From: Granulosicoccus sp045106855
GTDB lineage: Bacteria; Pseudomonadota; Gammaproteobacteria; Granulosicoccales; Granulosicoccaceae
Assembly: GCA_045106855.1 (NCBI GenBank)
Contig: JBGCFI010000008.1
Coordinates: forward strand, 62,001 to 126,000
Length of the DNA: 64,000 nt
Direction of reading: 5' to 3'
Under the pieces are notes generated by a model. The model worked only from the letters and a program-made list of their open reading frames with translations, had not been told where the DNA came from and made no database searches. This document shows, in pieces, positions 1-8,499 of this stretch (positions are counted from its first letter, which is position 1; every line of letters begins with the position of its first letter). The position numbers and the translations under genes were made by a program.

Positions 1-1098
1 TTCTTGAATGCTAAAGACCCAATGATTATCAAGCTCATGCGCAAAGGGATGGTTGATTGGGGTTTTCAGGCGCAACGTGCGGCAAGCAGTCTGGTAGATC
101 GTTTGCCAGTTGTATCTGCTTCCAGGCAACAGCCACCAAGTACGACAGGTGCTGGTAAACCGATTGCGCAAGTGGTGCACTTCGTAAATCGTAAGTTGCC
201 CAACCGTGCCATGTTACCGGCTAAAACAACCAGAGCATTGTTGGGCATAGAGAATCGTGATTACGTCCCTATCGTGCGAGATCCTGAAAAGACAAGCGAT
301 GAAAGTGATGCGGTTTTTTACTTTCCAGGTTGCGGGTCGGAACGCTTGTTTAGTCAGGTGGGTCTAGCCACTCTGGCGATGCTCTATGATACTGGTAGCA
401 AGACTGTTTTACCGCCAGGCTATCTTTGTTGCGGCTATCCGCAAACATCTACAGGCGATGTTGATCAAGGTAAACAGATAACGACTGAAAACCGCGTACT
501 GTTTCATCGAGTTGCCAATACGCTCAATTATATGGATATAAAGACTGTCATTGTTTCCTGTGGCACTTGCATGGATCAACTGATGAAGTATGAGTTTGAG
601 CAGATATTTCCAGGGTGCAGACTTCTTGATATCCATGAGTATCTGATGGAAAAAGGATATTCGCTTGACGGCGTCAGTGGCGAACAGTACATGTACCATG
701 ATCCGTGTCACAGCCCGATGAAAACGTATCAGCCGCTTAAAGTGACAGAGGCTCTGTTGGGAAAGCCGGTGATTCAGTCTGACAGATGTTGCGGCGAAGC
801 CGGTACGTTCGCAGTCGCTCGCCCGGACGTCGCTACACAAGTGCGCAAACGTAAGGCTGATGAACTAACTGGGAATCTTGGGCAACTGGACGTAGAGCCA
901 GGTAATACTGATCACAACGTCAAGATGATGACCTCGTGTCCGGCCTGTGTCCAGGGACTGAGTCGTTATCGGGACGAAACCGGTCTGGATACCGATTACA
1001 TCGTTGTCGAGTTGGCCAAAGGCATGTTTGGTGAGAACTGGGCGGCAGAGTTTGTTGACAGAGCCAATCTGGGTGGCGTAGAACAAGTGCTGCTTTAA
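1..1098 (+). CDS. C-terminal part of a large FAD/Fe-S oxidoreductase (DUF3683 / CCG-domain type), 5' truncated
   Basis: The reading frame is open from base 1, so the start lies outside the window and only the last 365 or so residues are seen. Two cysteine-rich CCG-type modules are visible: PGCGSERLF with LCCGYPQ followed by VSCGTCMDQ, and later YHDPCHSP with DRCCGEAGTF, then TSCPACVQG. These are heterodisulfide-reductase/GlpC-like cluster-binding signatures. The arrangement resembles the C-terminus of the roughly 1,280-residue DUF3683 FAD-linked oxidases (glycolate/lactate oxidase-like) of proteobacteria; that assignment is from family memory. It would pass electrons from a flavin domain encoded upstream to the respiratory chain. 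Substrate unknown. It ends in a hairpin shared with the convergent dsbA. Confidence 0.75.
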   Translation, partial: FLNAKDPMIIKLMRKGMVDWGFQAQRAASSLVDRLPVVSASRQQPPSTTGAGKPIAQVVHFVNRKLPNRAMLPAKTTRALLGIENRDYVPIVRDPEKTSDESDAVFYFPGCGSERLFSQVGLATLAMLYDTGSKTVLPPGYLCCGYPQTSTGDVDQGKQITTENRVLFHRVANTLNYMDIKTVIVSCGTCMDQLMKYEFEQIFPGCRLLDIHEYLMEKGYSLDGVSGEQYMYHDPCHSPMKTYQPLKVTEALLGKPVIQSDRCCGEAGTFAVARPDVATQVRKRKADELTGNLGQLDVEPGNTDHNVKMMTSCPACVQGLSRYRDETGLDTDYIVVELAKGMFGENWAAEFVDRANLGGVEQVLL

Positions 1099-1107
1099 AA
1101 GTGACTG

Positions 1108-1140
1108 CTGAAGGGCTGGTTTGTGTACCAGCCCTTCAAT
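1108..1140. terminator. Bidirectional hairpin terminator between convergent genes
   Basis: An 11-bp perfect stem, GAAGGGCTGGT (1110-1120) with ACCAGCCCTTC (1127-1137), closes a 6-nt loop in the 66-bp gap between the oxidoreductase stop and the dsbA stop. No clear U-tract follows on the plus strand. On the minus strand TTTTAAAG follows a few bases further on. It probably serves both genes. Confidence 0.6.
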
Positions 1141-1164
1141 ATATTCAGGTGGCTGCGGGAGTTT

Positions 1165-1812
1165 TTACCCGGCTTTCATGAGCTCGTGCTCACTCGCGCT
1201 CAGCTCATTGATAACATTAATGATGCCTTCGTGACTTCCGGCCAGAGAAGCGCCTGTTCGGAACTTGCCATTGATAACAATGGAGGGAACACCAGTCAGT
1301 CCCGCCCCCGCGGCCATTTGCATGGCTTGATTGATCTTGGTATTGGTGGCAAAGGAATCCATAGTCTTACCGAATTTGTCTGCATCAATTCCAAGCTCAC
1401 CCACAAATTTGACAATTTGCTTTGGCGAGCGAAGAGCTCTTCGATCTACATGGATAGCATTAAACATGGGTTCGAAAAACTGATCACTCACGCCCATGAG
1501 CTCGGAAGCATAAAAAGCTCGGGAATGCGCCTCCCATGAAGGATTCAAAGGAGGGGCTTCGCGGACGAATTCGACATAGTCCGGCTTGTTGTCTTTCCAT
1601 GCATTAATGGCTGGTTCGAAAGAAAAGCAATGCGGGCAACCAAACCAGAAATACTCGATGACTTCAACCTTGTCGGATACCCGAGTGTTCAGCGGTGGGT
1701 CAATGAGCTCGTAGTTCTTTTTTGCCTGGGCGAGAGCCGATGACGCGTAGGGTGCTGCAATTGCGGCTGCACTAAGTGCCATACCGGATTTGATGAAGTC
1801 TCTTTTATTCAT
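1165..1812 (-). CDS. dsbA: Thiol:disulfide interchange protein DsbA
   Basis: Periplasmic thioredoxin-fold oxidase that introduces disulfides into exported proteins and is re-oxidised by DsbB. The 215-residue product starts at MNKRDFIKSG. The first 25-30 residues form an export signal with an alanine-rich core ending near ALAQA; the KRDF sequence is weakly Tat-like. The active site is C59-P-H-C62, the DsbA motif, inside WFGCPHC, and the cis-proline loop is TGVPS around residue 176. The frame remains open upstream to 1971, but that extension is not protein-like and would bury the signal peptide, so the ATG at 1812 is chosen. No strong Shine-Dalgarno is visible. No dsbB lies nearby. Confidence 0.9.
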   Translation of the reverse strand: MNKRDFIKSGMALSAAAIAAPYASSALAQAKKNYELIDPPLNTRVSDKVEVIEYFWFGCPHCFSFEPAINAWKDNKPDYVEFVREAPPLNPSWEAHSRAFYASELMGVSDQFFEPMFNAIHVDRRALRSPKQIVKFVGELGIDADKFGKTMDSFATNTKINQAMQMAAGAGLTGVPSIVINGKFRTGASLAGSHEGIINVINELSASEHELMKAG

Positions 1813-2039
1813 AATGGTGGATGAGTTGCCGAAATTTTGGGTGTTAACACTGTGACAATGGCTGCCGGTACAAAGTTCAATAAGGCATGCCGATGAAGGG
1901 TTTATAAGGAGACAGGTTACATGAGCCACCTTTACAGCGTCTGAACAGATCGGATGAACAACACAGGTCATGGGATAGCATCGGATGCGTTGGTATCGAG
2001 ATCATTTCCAACTAACGAGTGTGATCAAATTCACTAGTG

Positions 2040-3350
2040 TCAAGGCCTGTCAAATATAGAGCCTGAAGTAGGGCTGAGTAACTTGTGGTAGAGCTTTCCT
2101 GCTGAGACGTCGGTCATGCTGGAAAGATAGTCGGCGATGGCTCGATGTCCTTGAGCTTCATATTGCTCGAAAACAGGGACAGGCAATAGCCGTTTGGGGT
2201 TCGCGTCGAAAATCTCGAACAATCTGACGACCACTCGTTGACCCTTGTATTGAAGCATCTGCAATTCCGGCCGGAATATCACATGCTCCATCACGAAATC
2301 CTTGATAAGCAACAGGATTTCATAGGCAAGTGGTTCCATGCAGGCTTGCAGGCTAAGCAAAGGGTGTTTGAAATTACCCTGATTCTCGATGGTGATGCTT
2401 CTAATCAGATAGCCGACCAGGCGGCTGATAGCGTGTTTTCGATCTTTGGCGTCGTTACTGAACAGTAGCCGGGTGAACTCGTCAATTTTAGAACTGACCG
2501 GGTTCTCATCTAGCCCACGTAAAACTGAGACGACCTGTGCCTGCCATGCGTCACGTACTACCAGGCCCAGCGCCAGAGCATCTTCGAGATCGTGCACACC
2601 GTAGGCGATATCGTCCGCCAGTTCCATAATGCTGGTGTCGAAGGCCTTATATACGGTGCGTGCGTGACCATCACGTTTGGTATCCAGAGATAAAAACAAG
2701 GTCTTGTCTTGATCATCGAAAGGTTCCAGCAACCAGTCAAGGACGCCTCGCTCATTGTCATAAATACACTTTGGCGGTGCCCAGTGATCAATGTTCAATG
2801 GGTTATCGGTCAGGCCTTCCGGATAGCGGCAGACATCGGAATAGCATGCAGGATATTTGATCGTGCCCAACATGGTGCGCCTTGTCAGATCCAGGCCGCT
2901 GTCAGGTGAATATTCACCCAGACGAGCGAGGATTCGAAGGGTCTGACCGTTGGCTTCGAATCCGCCATGGTTTCGCATCATGGTGTTCATGGCGATCTCT
3001 CCACCATGTCCAAAGGGGGAGTGACCGATGTCGTGAGCAAGACAAATCGCTTCGATGAGACTAAACGAGGGTATCAGCTCGCGAAATTCAGCCAATGATT
3101 CCTGATCTCGAAGCCATTCACAGATGCCGGATCCAACTTGTGCGACTTCCAGAGAGTGCGTCAGGCGGGTCCGATAAAAGTCACTTTCGCCCAGGCCAAG
3201 CACTTGTGTCTTTGATTGCAGACTGCGAAATGAGGCACTGTGGATAATCCTGGCGCGATCTCGCTGATACTGGCTGTCGTCACGGGTGCTGTTGAAGCCG
3301 CGACCCGCTTGGCCTCTTGATTCGGATCTGCGTTCTAGCCAGACGCTCAA
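2040..3350 (-). CDS. dgt: Deoxyguanosinetriphosphate triphosphohydrolase-like protein (dGTPase)
   Basis: HD-superfamily enzyme that hydrolyses dNTPs, classically dGTP, to the nucleoside and tripolyphosphate. The 436-residue protein has the conserved order seen in the dGTPase-like family: RTRLTHSLEVAQ with H65, then LAHDIGHSPFGHGGE with H106-D107. It starts at TTG 3350; the sequence AAGGAG six to seven bases upstream on the minus strand makes this start convincing. A dGTPase of this type can tune dNTP pools and in some bacteria limits phage replication, but nothing around it suggests a defence island. It stands alone, divergent from the transposase gene. Confidence 0.9.
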   Translation of the reverse strand: MSVWLERRSESRGQAGRGFNSTRDDSQYQRDRARIIHSASFRSLQSKTQVLGLGESDFYRTRLTHSLEVAQVGSGICEWLRDQESLAEFRELIPSFSLIEAICLAHDIGHSPFGHGGEIAMNTMMRNHGGFEANGQTLRILARLGEYSPDSGLDLTRRTMLGTIKYPACYSDVCRYPEGLTDNPLNIDHWAPPKCIYDNERGVLDWLLEPFDDQDKTLFLSLDTKRDGHARTVYKAFDTSIMELADDIAYGVHDLEDALALGLVVRDAWQAQVVSVLRGLDENPVSSKIDEFTRLLFSNDAKDRKHAISRLVGYLIRSITIENQGNFKHPLLSLQACMEPLAYEILLLIKDFVMEHVIFRPELQMLQYKGQRVVVRLFEIFDANPKRLLPVPVFEQYEAQGHRAIADYLSSMTDVSAGKLYHKLLSPTSGSIFDRP

Positions 3351-3391
3351 CTCTTTCTCCTTATGTTTTGTGCTGTCTCAGAAAACTAAAA

Positions 3392-3428
3392 CGCAAGATG
3401 ATGACGTATTGTCTAAAGACATCTTGCG
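3392..3428. repeat. Inverted repeat between dgt and the RAYT gene
   Basis: CGCAAGATG (3392-3400) and CATCTTGCG (3420-3428) are perfect 9-bp arms around a 19-base loop. Further elements in the same 295-bp gap are GATGACG inside the left side, CGTCAT just after the right arm, and a second small inverted repeat AAAGAG/CTCTTT (3484-3503). Function unknown; it could be a transcription stop or a relic of a transposase-linked palindrome. Confidence 0.35.
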
Positions 3429-3561
3429 CGCCGTCATAGTGTAGGTTATCGGTCGATCGGGTAACACCTGTTCAAGCCGGTTTAAAGAGTAAGTAGGCTC
3501 TTTGTATGGAAATCGGGCAAGGTGCGAAAAATTATTGGACGCTCCTATCCGTCATGTTTTG

Positions 3562-3600
3562 TTGACAATACTGTCAATTAGACCGGACAATCTGTATGAT
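3562..3600 (+). promoter_or_regulatory. Likely promoter with operator-like inverted repeat before the RAYT gene
   Basis: TTGACA (3562-3567) is a perfect -35 hexamer, with a weak -10 GACAAT (3586-3591) after 18 bases; an alternative TATGAT lies at 3595-3600. The -35 is one arm of a perfect inverted repeat, TTGACA-ATAC-TGTCAA (3562-3577), which looks like a repressor site. It sits 46-85 bases before the transposase ATG. Confidence 0.4.
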
Positions 3601-3645
3601 AGAGGTGTTTGCATTCGTTAAATTAAGCCGATTAACTGACTACTC

Positions 3646-4587
3646 ATGGCGAGAAAACCAAGGATTCACTTCTCAGGCGCTGTATATCACGTCATCCTGT
3701 CCGGCCTAGACCAGCAAGTAGTTTTCAAGTCTGTTGCTGACAGGCGTCACTGGGAGTCACTTATAGCCGATGGTGTGAGCAGGTTTGGGCACTCTATTCA
3801 CGGGTATACCTGGGCCAGGAATCATGTGCAGATGGCTATTCAGGTCAAGGATGAACCCTTGTCCAAGGTCATGCAGAATCTGACATTTCGCTATACCCGG
3901 TATTTTAATTCAAACCATGACAGGAAAGGCCCCCTGTTCCACGGCCGATACAAGGCTATCGTAGTTGATGCGGATAAGTATCTGGACGATCTTGTCGGAT
4001 ACATTCACAACAATCCCGTCAGGAACGGACAATCCAAAACAGCGAGTGCCGGAAAATGGACAAGTCATGCTGGCTATATGGACGCTGCTGTAAAACCCGA
4101 TTGGCTGACGACCTCCACCGTGCTGAAATCCTTTGGTAAAACTGACAATTCAGCAAGAAAAAGCTTCGCCCAATTCGTAGATCAGGCCCGTCGTGAAGGT
4201 ATTCGTCCAGACCTAATGAAAGGAAGCGAGGATGGACGGATTCTTGGTGATGATAAGTTTGCCCGAAAAGCTCTTAAACCCGCAAAAGTCGTGGCGAAAC
4301 CTGTGACGCTCAATCAGCTTGTAAAGCGTGTCTGCAAAGAGGAGGGTGTCAAGGAGTCGGAATTGACGAATGCCAGCCGAGCGCGTGCAGAGAGCCAGAT
4401 TCGGCAGACGATAACCTATCTAGCCATGGAGCTGGGCGTGGCAAGTCTTACCGATATGGCGAAGCGTTTTGGTCGAGACTTGACGACAATGAGTCGTAAC
4501 CAGCGGTACTATCGCGATAAGTTGGTAGACGACAAGCCATTGCAGAAACATGTTCGCAAACTCAAGAATAGTGTTCTAGCCAGCTAG
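3646..4587 (+). CDS. REP-associated tyrosine transposase (RAYT, Y1/IS200-like) with C-terminal DnaA-like helix-turn-helix region
   Basis: The N-terminal 150 residues match the Y1 transposase fold of RAYTs: YHVILSG, then the metal-binding motif in WARNHVQMAI, MQNLTFRYTRYFN, GPLFHGRYKA, and the catalytic-tyrosine region YIHNNPVR (Y119). Family members normally carry NHVH (HUH); here the second histidine is glutamine, H60-V-Q62, an HUQ variant known elsewhere in the HUH superfamily. Residues 225-305 resemble the DnaA C-terminal DNA-binding domain, a known RAYT fusion. RAYTs act on REP palindromes in trans rather than moving themselves. A fitting REP pair lies at 43.9 kb. Ten bases separate it from the Nudix gene, so the two are probably co-transcribed. 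Confidence 0.85.
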   Translation: MARKPRIHFSGAVYHVILSGLDQQVVFKSVADRRHWESLIADGVSRFGHSIHGYTWARNHVQMAIQVKDEPLSKVMQNLTFRYTRYFNSNHDRKGPLFHGRYKAIVVDADKYLDDLVGYIHNNPVRNGQSKTASAGKWTSHAGYMDAAVKPDWLTTSTVLKSFGKTDNSARKSFAQFVDQARREGIRPDLMKGSEDGRILGDDKFARKALKPAKVVAKPVTLNQLVKRVCKEEGVKESELTNASRARAESQIRQTITYLAMELGVASLTDMAKRFGRDLTTMSRNQRYYRDKLVDDKPLQKHVRKLKNSVLAS

Positions 4588-4597
4588 GAAACTCGTC

Positions 4598-5116
4598 GTG
4601 ACGGAATGGCTTGATATTGTCGATACTGAGGATAGGGTCGTCGGTCGCGAAACGCGGGCGAGGGTGCATGCCGAAGGGCATTTGCATCGCTCATCGCACA
4701 TTGTGCTGTTCAATGCCCGGGGTGAGGTTTTTGTCCAGCTTCGGAGCATAAGCAAGGATTCCGGGCCCGGGCTTTGGGATACAAGTGCAGCCGGACACGT
4801 AGACAGCGGCGAAACCTATCTCGATTGTGCTATCCGTGAGCTTCAGGAAGAGCTGGGTGTCACGGTTCGCGCCGATGCTCTTACCGAAATAACGAAGTTG
4901 CCTCCGGATGAACGCACTGGCTTTGAGTTTACGACAGTTTATAGCGTGTGTTCGGAGCAAGCGCTCGTATTGCAGTCCGAAGAAATCGATGATGGGCGAT
5001 GGCTGATGCCCGAGGCCTTGGACGAGTGGTTGAAAAGCGGTGGCGAGCAGTTTACCGATGGATTCAAACTGATCTGGCAACTTGTCAGGAAAATGCCCAA
5101 CGAGATGCCCGGGTGA
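4598..5116 (+). CDS. Nudix hydrolase (YfcD-like)
   Basis: Hydrolyses nucleoside diphosphate-linked substrates; the true substrate is unknown. The 172-residue protein carries a complete Nudix box at residues 66-88 (G-x5-E-x7-R-E-x2-E-E-x-G-V pattern: GHVDSGE then IRELQEELGV). The N-terminus, EWLDIVDTEDRVVGRE followed by HRSSHIVLFN, resembles E. coli YfcD and the fold of isopentenyl-diphosphate isomerase. The start is GTG at 4598, ten bases after the transposase stop and preceded by AGGAAA. The pairing with a transposase gene is probably accidental. Confidence 0.85.
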   Translation: MTEWLDIVDTEDRVVGRETRARVHAEGHLHRSSHIVLFNARGEVFVQLRSISKDSGPGLWDTSAAGHVDSGETYLDCAIRELQEELGVTVRADALTEITKLPPDERTGFEFTTVYSVCSEQALVLQSEEIDDGRWLMPEALDEWLKSGGEQFTDGFKLIWQLVRKMPNEMPG

Positions 5117-5330
5117 GTGGTTCGTCGGCACTGCTCGTAACCTGCGCACTAGGGAACGTCGCTCGCGTACGGTAGTGTGGTGTGCTACAAGAGTAAGATT
5201 AGGCTCGTTCGCGCACCATGCCGGCTTCAACCTCGTTGTCAGAACTGCTAAGAATTTGAGCCACTGTGCGGGTGATTCATGCCGGGAAACCGGTCGAAGC
5301 CGGAATTCTAATTCTTGAGGTTATCCATCT
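5117..5330. other. Intergenic leader before the dehydrogenase gene
   Basis: 214 bases without a convincing gene. I looked for a glycine riboswitch because the downstream enzyme is of the dimethylglycine/sarcosine type, but the conserved aptamer motifs are not present. A short GCCGG/CCGGC self-complementarity occurs near 5281-5303. TTGAGG (5315-5320) supplies a distant ribosome-binding site for the GTG start at 5331. Confidence 0.4.
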
Positions 5331-7787
5331 GTGTCAGATTCATTCCCGTCAAAAGCCAGCGCCGTCATTATTGGGGGTGGAGTTACCGGCGCAAGTGTTG
5401 CCTATCATCTAGCAAAACTCGGTTGGCAAGATGTTGTACTGCTTGAGAGAAAACAATTTGCTTGCGGTACTACCTGGCATGCTGCGGGGTTGATCGGGAC
5501 AGTCCGAGCCAATGAAAGTCATGCCAGGCTGACCGAATATTCCATGCGCCTGCTGCACGAACTGGAAGCCGAGACTGGTCAGTCAACCGGCTTCAGGCAA
5601 GTGGGTAGCCTCAGCATTGCCCATAGTGTTGATCGTTGGGAAGAGCTTCGTCGTGTGGCAGCCATGAATAACGCGTTTGGGGTGACACAAGTGGATACAG
5701 TGACTAGTGAAGAAGTCAAGAATCTGTTTCCGCTAATTGACGACACCGATATTATAGGTGGCACCTACGTTGCGCACGATGGCAAGGGAAACCCTATCGA
5801 AATCACTACGGCATTTATCAAAGGTGCCAGGCAGCGAGGTGCTCGCTGCATCGAAGGGGTGTTGGTAAATGAGGTCGTGATTGAAGATGGTCGCGTCAAA
5901 GGTGTAGTCACTGATCAAGGAACTATTGCCACCGATTTTGTTGTTAACTGCGGTGGTATGTGGGCCAGGGAGCTTGGCCGTAAGAGCGGGGTCAATATTC
6001 CATTGCATGCCTGTGAACACTACTACGCGGTTACTGAGAAGCACGATTCAGTAACCCCGGATTTACCGGTGCTGCGCGATCACGATAAATGTGTGTATAT
6101 CAAGGAAGACGCAGGTGGTTTGCTGGTTGGCGCGTTCGAAAAGCGGGCAATTGCCTGGGGTCAACAAGGCATACCGGCAGATTTCTGCTTTGACGAGTTA
6201 CCGGGGCATATGGAATCTCAATTGATGCCTGTACTGGAAGATGCCATGGTGCGAGTGCCCATGCTTGGGGATGTCGGCTGGCGCAGTTTTTTCTGCGGCC
6301 CGGAGTCCTTTACGCCAGACGATCAGTTTCACGTTGGTGAAGCGCCGGAGGTACGAGGCTACTTTGTAGCTGCCGGACTCAACTCCGTTGGTATACAAAG
6401 CGCAGGTGGCCTTGGCAAGGTCTGCGCTGAATGGATGGACAGCGGGCATTGTCCACTGGATTTATGGGGTAACGATATTCGCCGTATGTACCCGTTTATG
6501 GGAACGAGGCAGTTTACCGCTGAACGTGCAGAAGAATCACTTGGATTGTTGTACGAGCATCATTATCCGTTCCGTCAGTTCGAAACCTGCCGGAACATCA
6601 GGCTGTCACCCATTCATCAGAGACATTTAGATCATCGCGCCTGTTTCGGGCAGGTAGCGGGTTGGGAGCGACCAAACTGGTATGCGCCTGAAGGCGTCGA
6701 ACCCGCTTATGAATACAGTTTTGGTCGACAGAACTGGTTCGACTACTCGGCAACTGAACACACGGCTGCCAGAGAATCGGTGGCCTTGTTCGACCAGTCC
6801 AGTTTCTCTAAATATCTGGTTCAGGGACGCGATGCCACATCGGTGCTGCAACGGGTTTGCTCCGCCAATATAGACACAACAGCCAACCGTATTGTCTACA
6901 CGCATTGGCTGAATGATCGAGGATGTATAGAAGCCGATCTGACGGTTACGCGCTTGTCGGAGAATGAGTACATGGTGATTAGCGGTGCCGCTACGACTCA
7001 TAAGGACTTGCACTGGCTTCGTACTCACATCGCCCCTGACGACTTCTGTACGGTTACGGATGTCACATCGCAATATGCGGTGTTTGGTGTGATGGGCCCA
7101 AACAGTCGGGCCATGCTGGAGCCACTCCTGAACATGGATCTTTCCGCTAAAGCATTCCCTTTTGGTCGCAGTGTTAATGGTGAGCTGGGTTATGCGCCAA
7201 TCCGGGTTACGCGTGTTTCCTTTGTGGGTGAATTGGGTTGGGAGCTGTTCATCCCTGCTGAGATGGCAATTGCCTGCTTTGATCGTTTACTTGCGGCTGG
7301 CGAAGGTCATGGACTTCGTCTGGCAGGCCTGCACGCGCTGGATAGTTGCAGAATCGAGAAGAAATTCCTGCACTTCGGGCACGATGTCGCTGACGAGGAC
7401 ACGCCTCTGGAAGCAGGTGTGGGATTTGTCTGCGCAATGGATAAAGGTGTGCCTTTTATCGGTTATGACGCCATTGCAAAGCAGAAAGATTCGCGATCGC
7501 ATTTGCATAAGCGTCTCGTGCAATTCGTATTGAAAGAGCCTGAGCCAATTTTTTATCATCATGAGCCGATTATGCAGTCGGGTAATTGTATCGGCTACCT
7601 GACGTCAGGGAATTATGGGCACACTGCTGGAGCATCGGTAGGGCTTGGCTATGTCAAGAGTGAAGAACAGATCAACGCTGATTGGTTGGCGGGGCAAAGC
7701 TGGCAAATTGATGTCGGCGGAACTTTGTACGACGCGTCAGCTAGCCTGAAGGCCGTATATGATCCCGAAGGCTTGAACATGCGCTAA
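5331..7787 (+). CDS. FAD-dependent dimethylglycine/sarcosine dehydrogenase-like protein with GcvT domain
   Basis: An 818-residue two-part flavoprotein of the mitochondrial-type dimethylglycine/sarcosine dehydrogenase family. Residues 8-390 are a DAO-type FAD domain with VIIGGGVTGASVAYHLA near the N-terminus and GTTWHAAGL around residue 50; in this family that histidine is the site of covalent FAD attachment. Residues 430-815 are an aminomethyltransferase (GcvT) domain that passes the oxidised methyl group to tetrahydrofolate, including GELGWELFIP and LHALDSCRIEKKF. Expected role: oxidative demethylation of an N-methyl amino acid derived from glycine betaine or a related osmolyte. Substrate cannot be read from sequence. 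Starts at GTG; monocistronic, with no one-carbon genes adjacent. Confidence 0.85.
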   Translation: MSDSFPSKASAVIIGGGVTGASVAYHLAKLGWQDVVLLERKQFACGTTWHAAGLIGTVRANESHARLTEYSMRLLHELEAETGQSTGFRQVGSLSIAHSVDRWEELRRVAAMNNAFGVTQVDTVTSEEVKNLFPLIDDTDIIGGTYVAHDGKGNPIEITTAFIKGARQRGARCIEGVLVNEVVIEDGRVKGVVTDQGTIATDFVVNCGGMWARELGRKSGVNIPLHACEHYYAVTEKHDSVTPDLPVLRDHDKCVYIKEDAGGLLVGAFEKRAIAWGQQGIPADFCFDELPGHMESQLMPVLEDAMVRVPMLGDVGWRSFFCGPESFTPDDQFHVGEAPEVRGYFVAAGLNSVGIQSAGGLGKVCAEWMDSGHCPLDLWGNDIRRMYPFMGTRQFTAERAEESLGLLYEHHYPFRQFETCRNIRLSPIHQRHLDHRACFGQVAGWERPNWYAPEGVEPAYEYSFGRQNWFDYSATEHTAARESVALFDQSSFSKYLVQGRDATSVLQRVCSANIDTTANRIVYTHWLNDRGCIEADLTVTRLSENEYMVISGAATTHKDLHWLRTHIAPDDFCTVTDVTSQYAVFGVMGPNSRAMLEPLLNMDLSAKAFPFGRSVNGELGYAPIRVTRVSFVGELGWELFIPAEMAIACFDRLLAAGEGHGLRLAGLHALDSCRIEKKFLHFGHDVADEDTPLEAGVGFVCAMDKGVPFIGYDAIAKQKDSRSHLHKRLVQFVLKEPEPIFYHHEPIMQSGNCIGYLTSGNYGHTAGASVGLGYVKSEEQINADWLAGQSWQIDVGGTLYDASASLKAVYDPEGLNMR

Positions 7788-7950
7788 ATCTGGATGCCGG
7801 GCGCTGTGCATGGGGGTTACTGGCGTGGCTATTGCACACTCTCAGGCTTGGTTCGCTGCGCGTGAGTAACAAATTTACAGCTGTACAAAAAAGTGTCGGC
7901 ACCTGATTTGATGCACAGCGTGTAGAATTACGTATATTTGGTAGTCTTTC

Positions 7951-8499
7951 ATGCAAATTATTGACACATCGCTAGCCGATGTAAAGATTCTCGAGCCCAA
8001 GGTATTTGGTGACGAGCGTGGTTTTTTTCTGGAATCCTGGAACCAGAAACTATTTGCCGATAACGGATTACCCAGCCAGTTTGTTCAAGACAACCACAGT
8101 CGATCTCAGCAAGGCGTGCTTAGAGGGCTGCACTACCAGATAAAAAACCCTCAAGGAAAACTTGTCCGCGTAACTCAGGGTGAAGTCTTCGATGTCGCTG
8201 TTGATATGCGCAAATCGTCGGCACAGTTCGGGCAATGGGTGGGCGTGTTGCTATCGGAGACTAATCGACGGCAATTGTGGGTGCCACCAGGATTTGCACA
8301 TGGATTTTATGTTGTCTCGGCCAGCGCGGATTTCCAGTATAAATGCACAGATTACTATGCGCCTGAGCATGAACGCAGTCTTTTATGGAATGACCCTGCA
8401 GTGGGTATTGAGTGGCCTTTGAAAGAGGGTAGTGCCCCAGTGCTGGCTGCAAAGGATGCCGCCGGGCTTGAACTTGACCAGTGTGATTATTACTCATAA
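7951..8499 (+). CDS. rmlC: dTDP-4-dehydrorhamnose 3,5-epimerase
   Basis: Third step of dTDP-L-rhamnose synthesis: epimerises dTDP-4-keto-6-deoxyglucose at C3 and C5. The 182-residue protein has the cupin-fold signatures of RmlC: FGDERGFFLESW, QDNHSRSQQGVLRGLHYQ with the catalytic histidine region, VFDVAVDMRKSS, and WVPPGFAHGFYV. It begins a three-gene operon; its TAA overlaps the ATG of rmlD. The product feeds O-antigen or exopolysaccharide. The nucleotidyltransferase rmlA is not in the window. Confidence 0.95.
   Translation: MQIIDTSLADVKILEPKVFGDERGFFLESWNQKLFADNGLPSQFVQDNHSRSQQGVLRGLHYQIKNPQGKLVRVTQGEVFDVAVDMRKSSAQFGQWVGVLLSETNRRQLWVPPGFAHGFYVVSASADFQYKCTDYYAPEHERSLLWNDPAVGIEWPLKEGSAPVLAAKDAAGLELDQCDYYS

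Noticed and set aside
1813..1971. N-terminal extension of dsbA by 53 residues
   Set aside because: Rich in Cys and His, unlike the family, and would place the signal peptide in the middle of the protein.
2040..3350. dGTPase as part of an anti-phage defence island
   Set aside because: No other defence gene lies near it; the neighbours are housekeeping genes.
5117..5330. Glycine riboswitch before the dimethylglycine dehydrogenase-like gene
   Set aside because: The tandem aptamer core sequences are absent.
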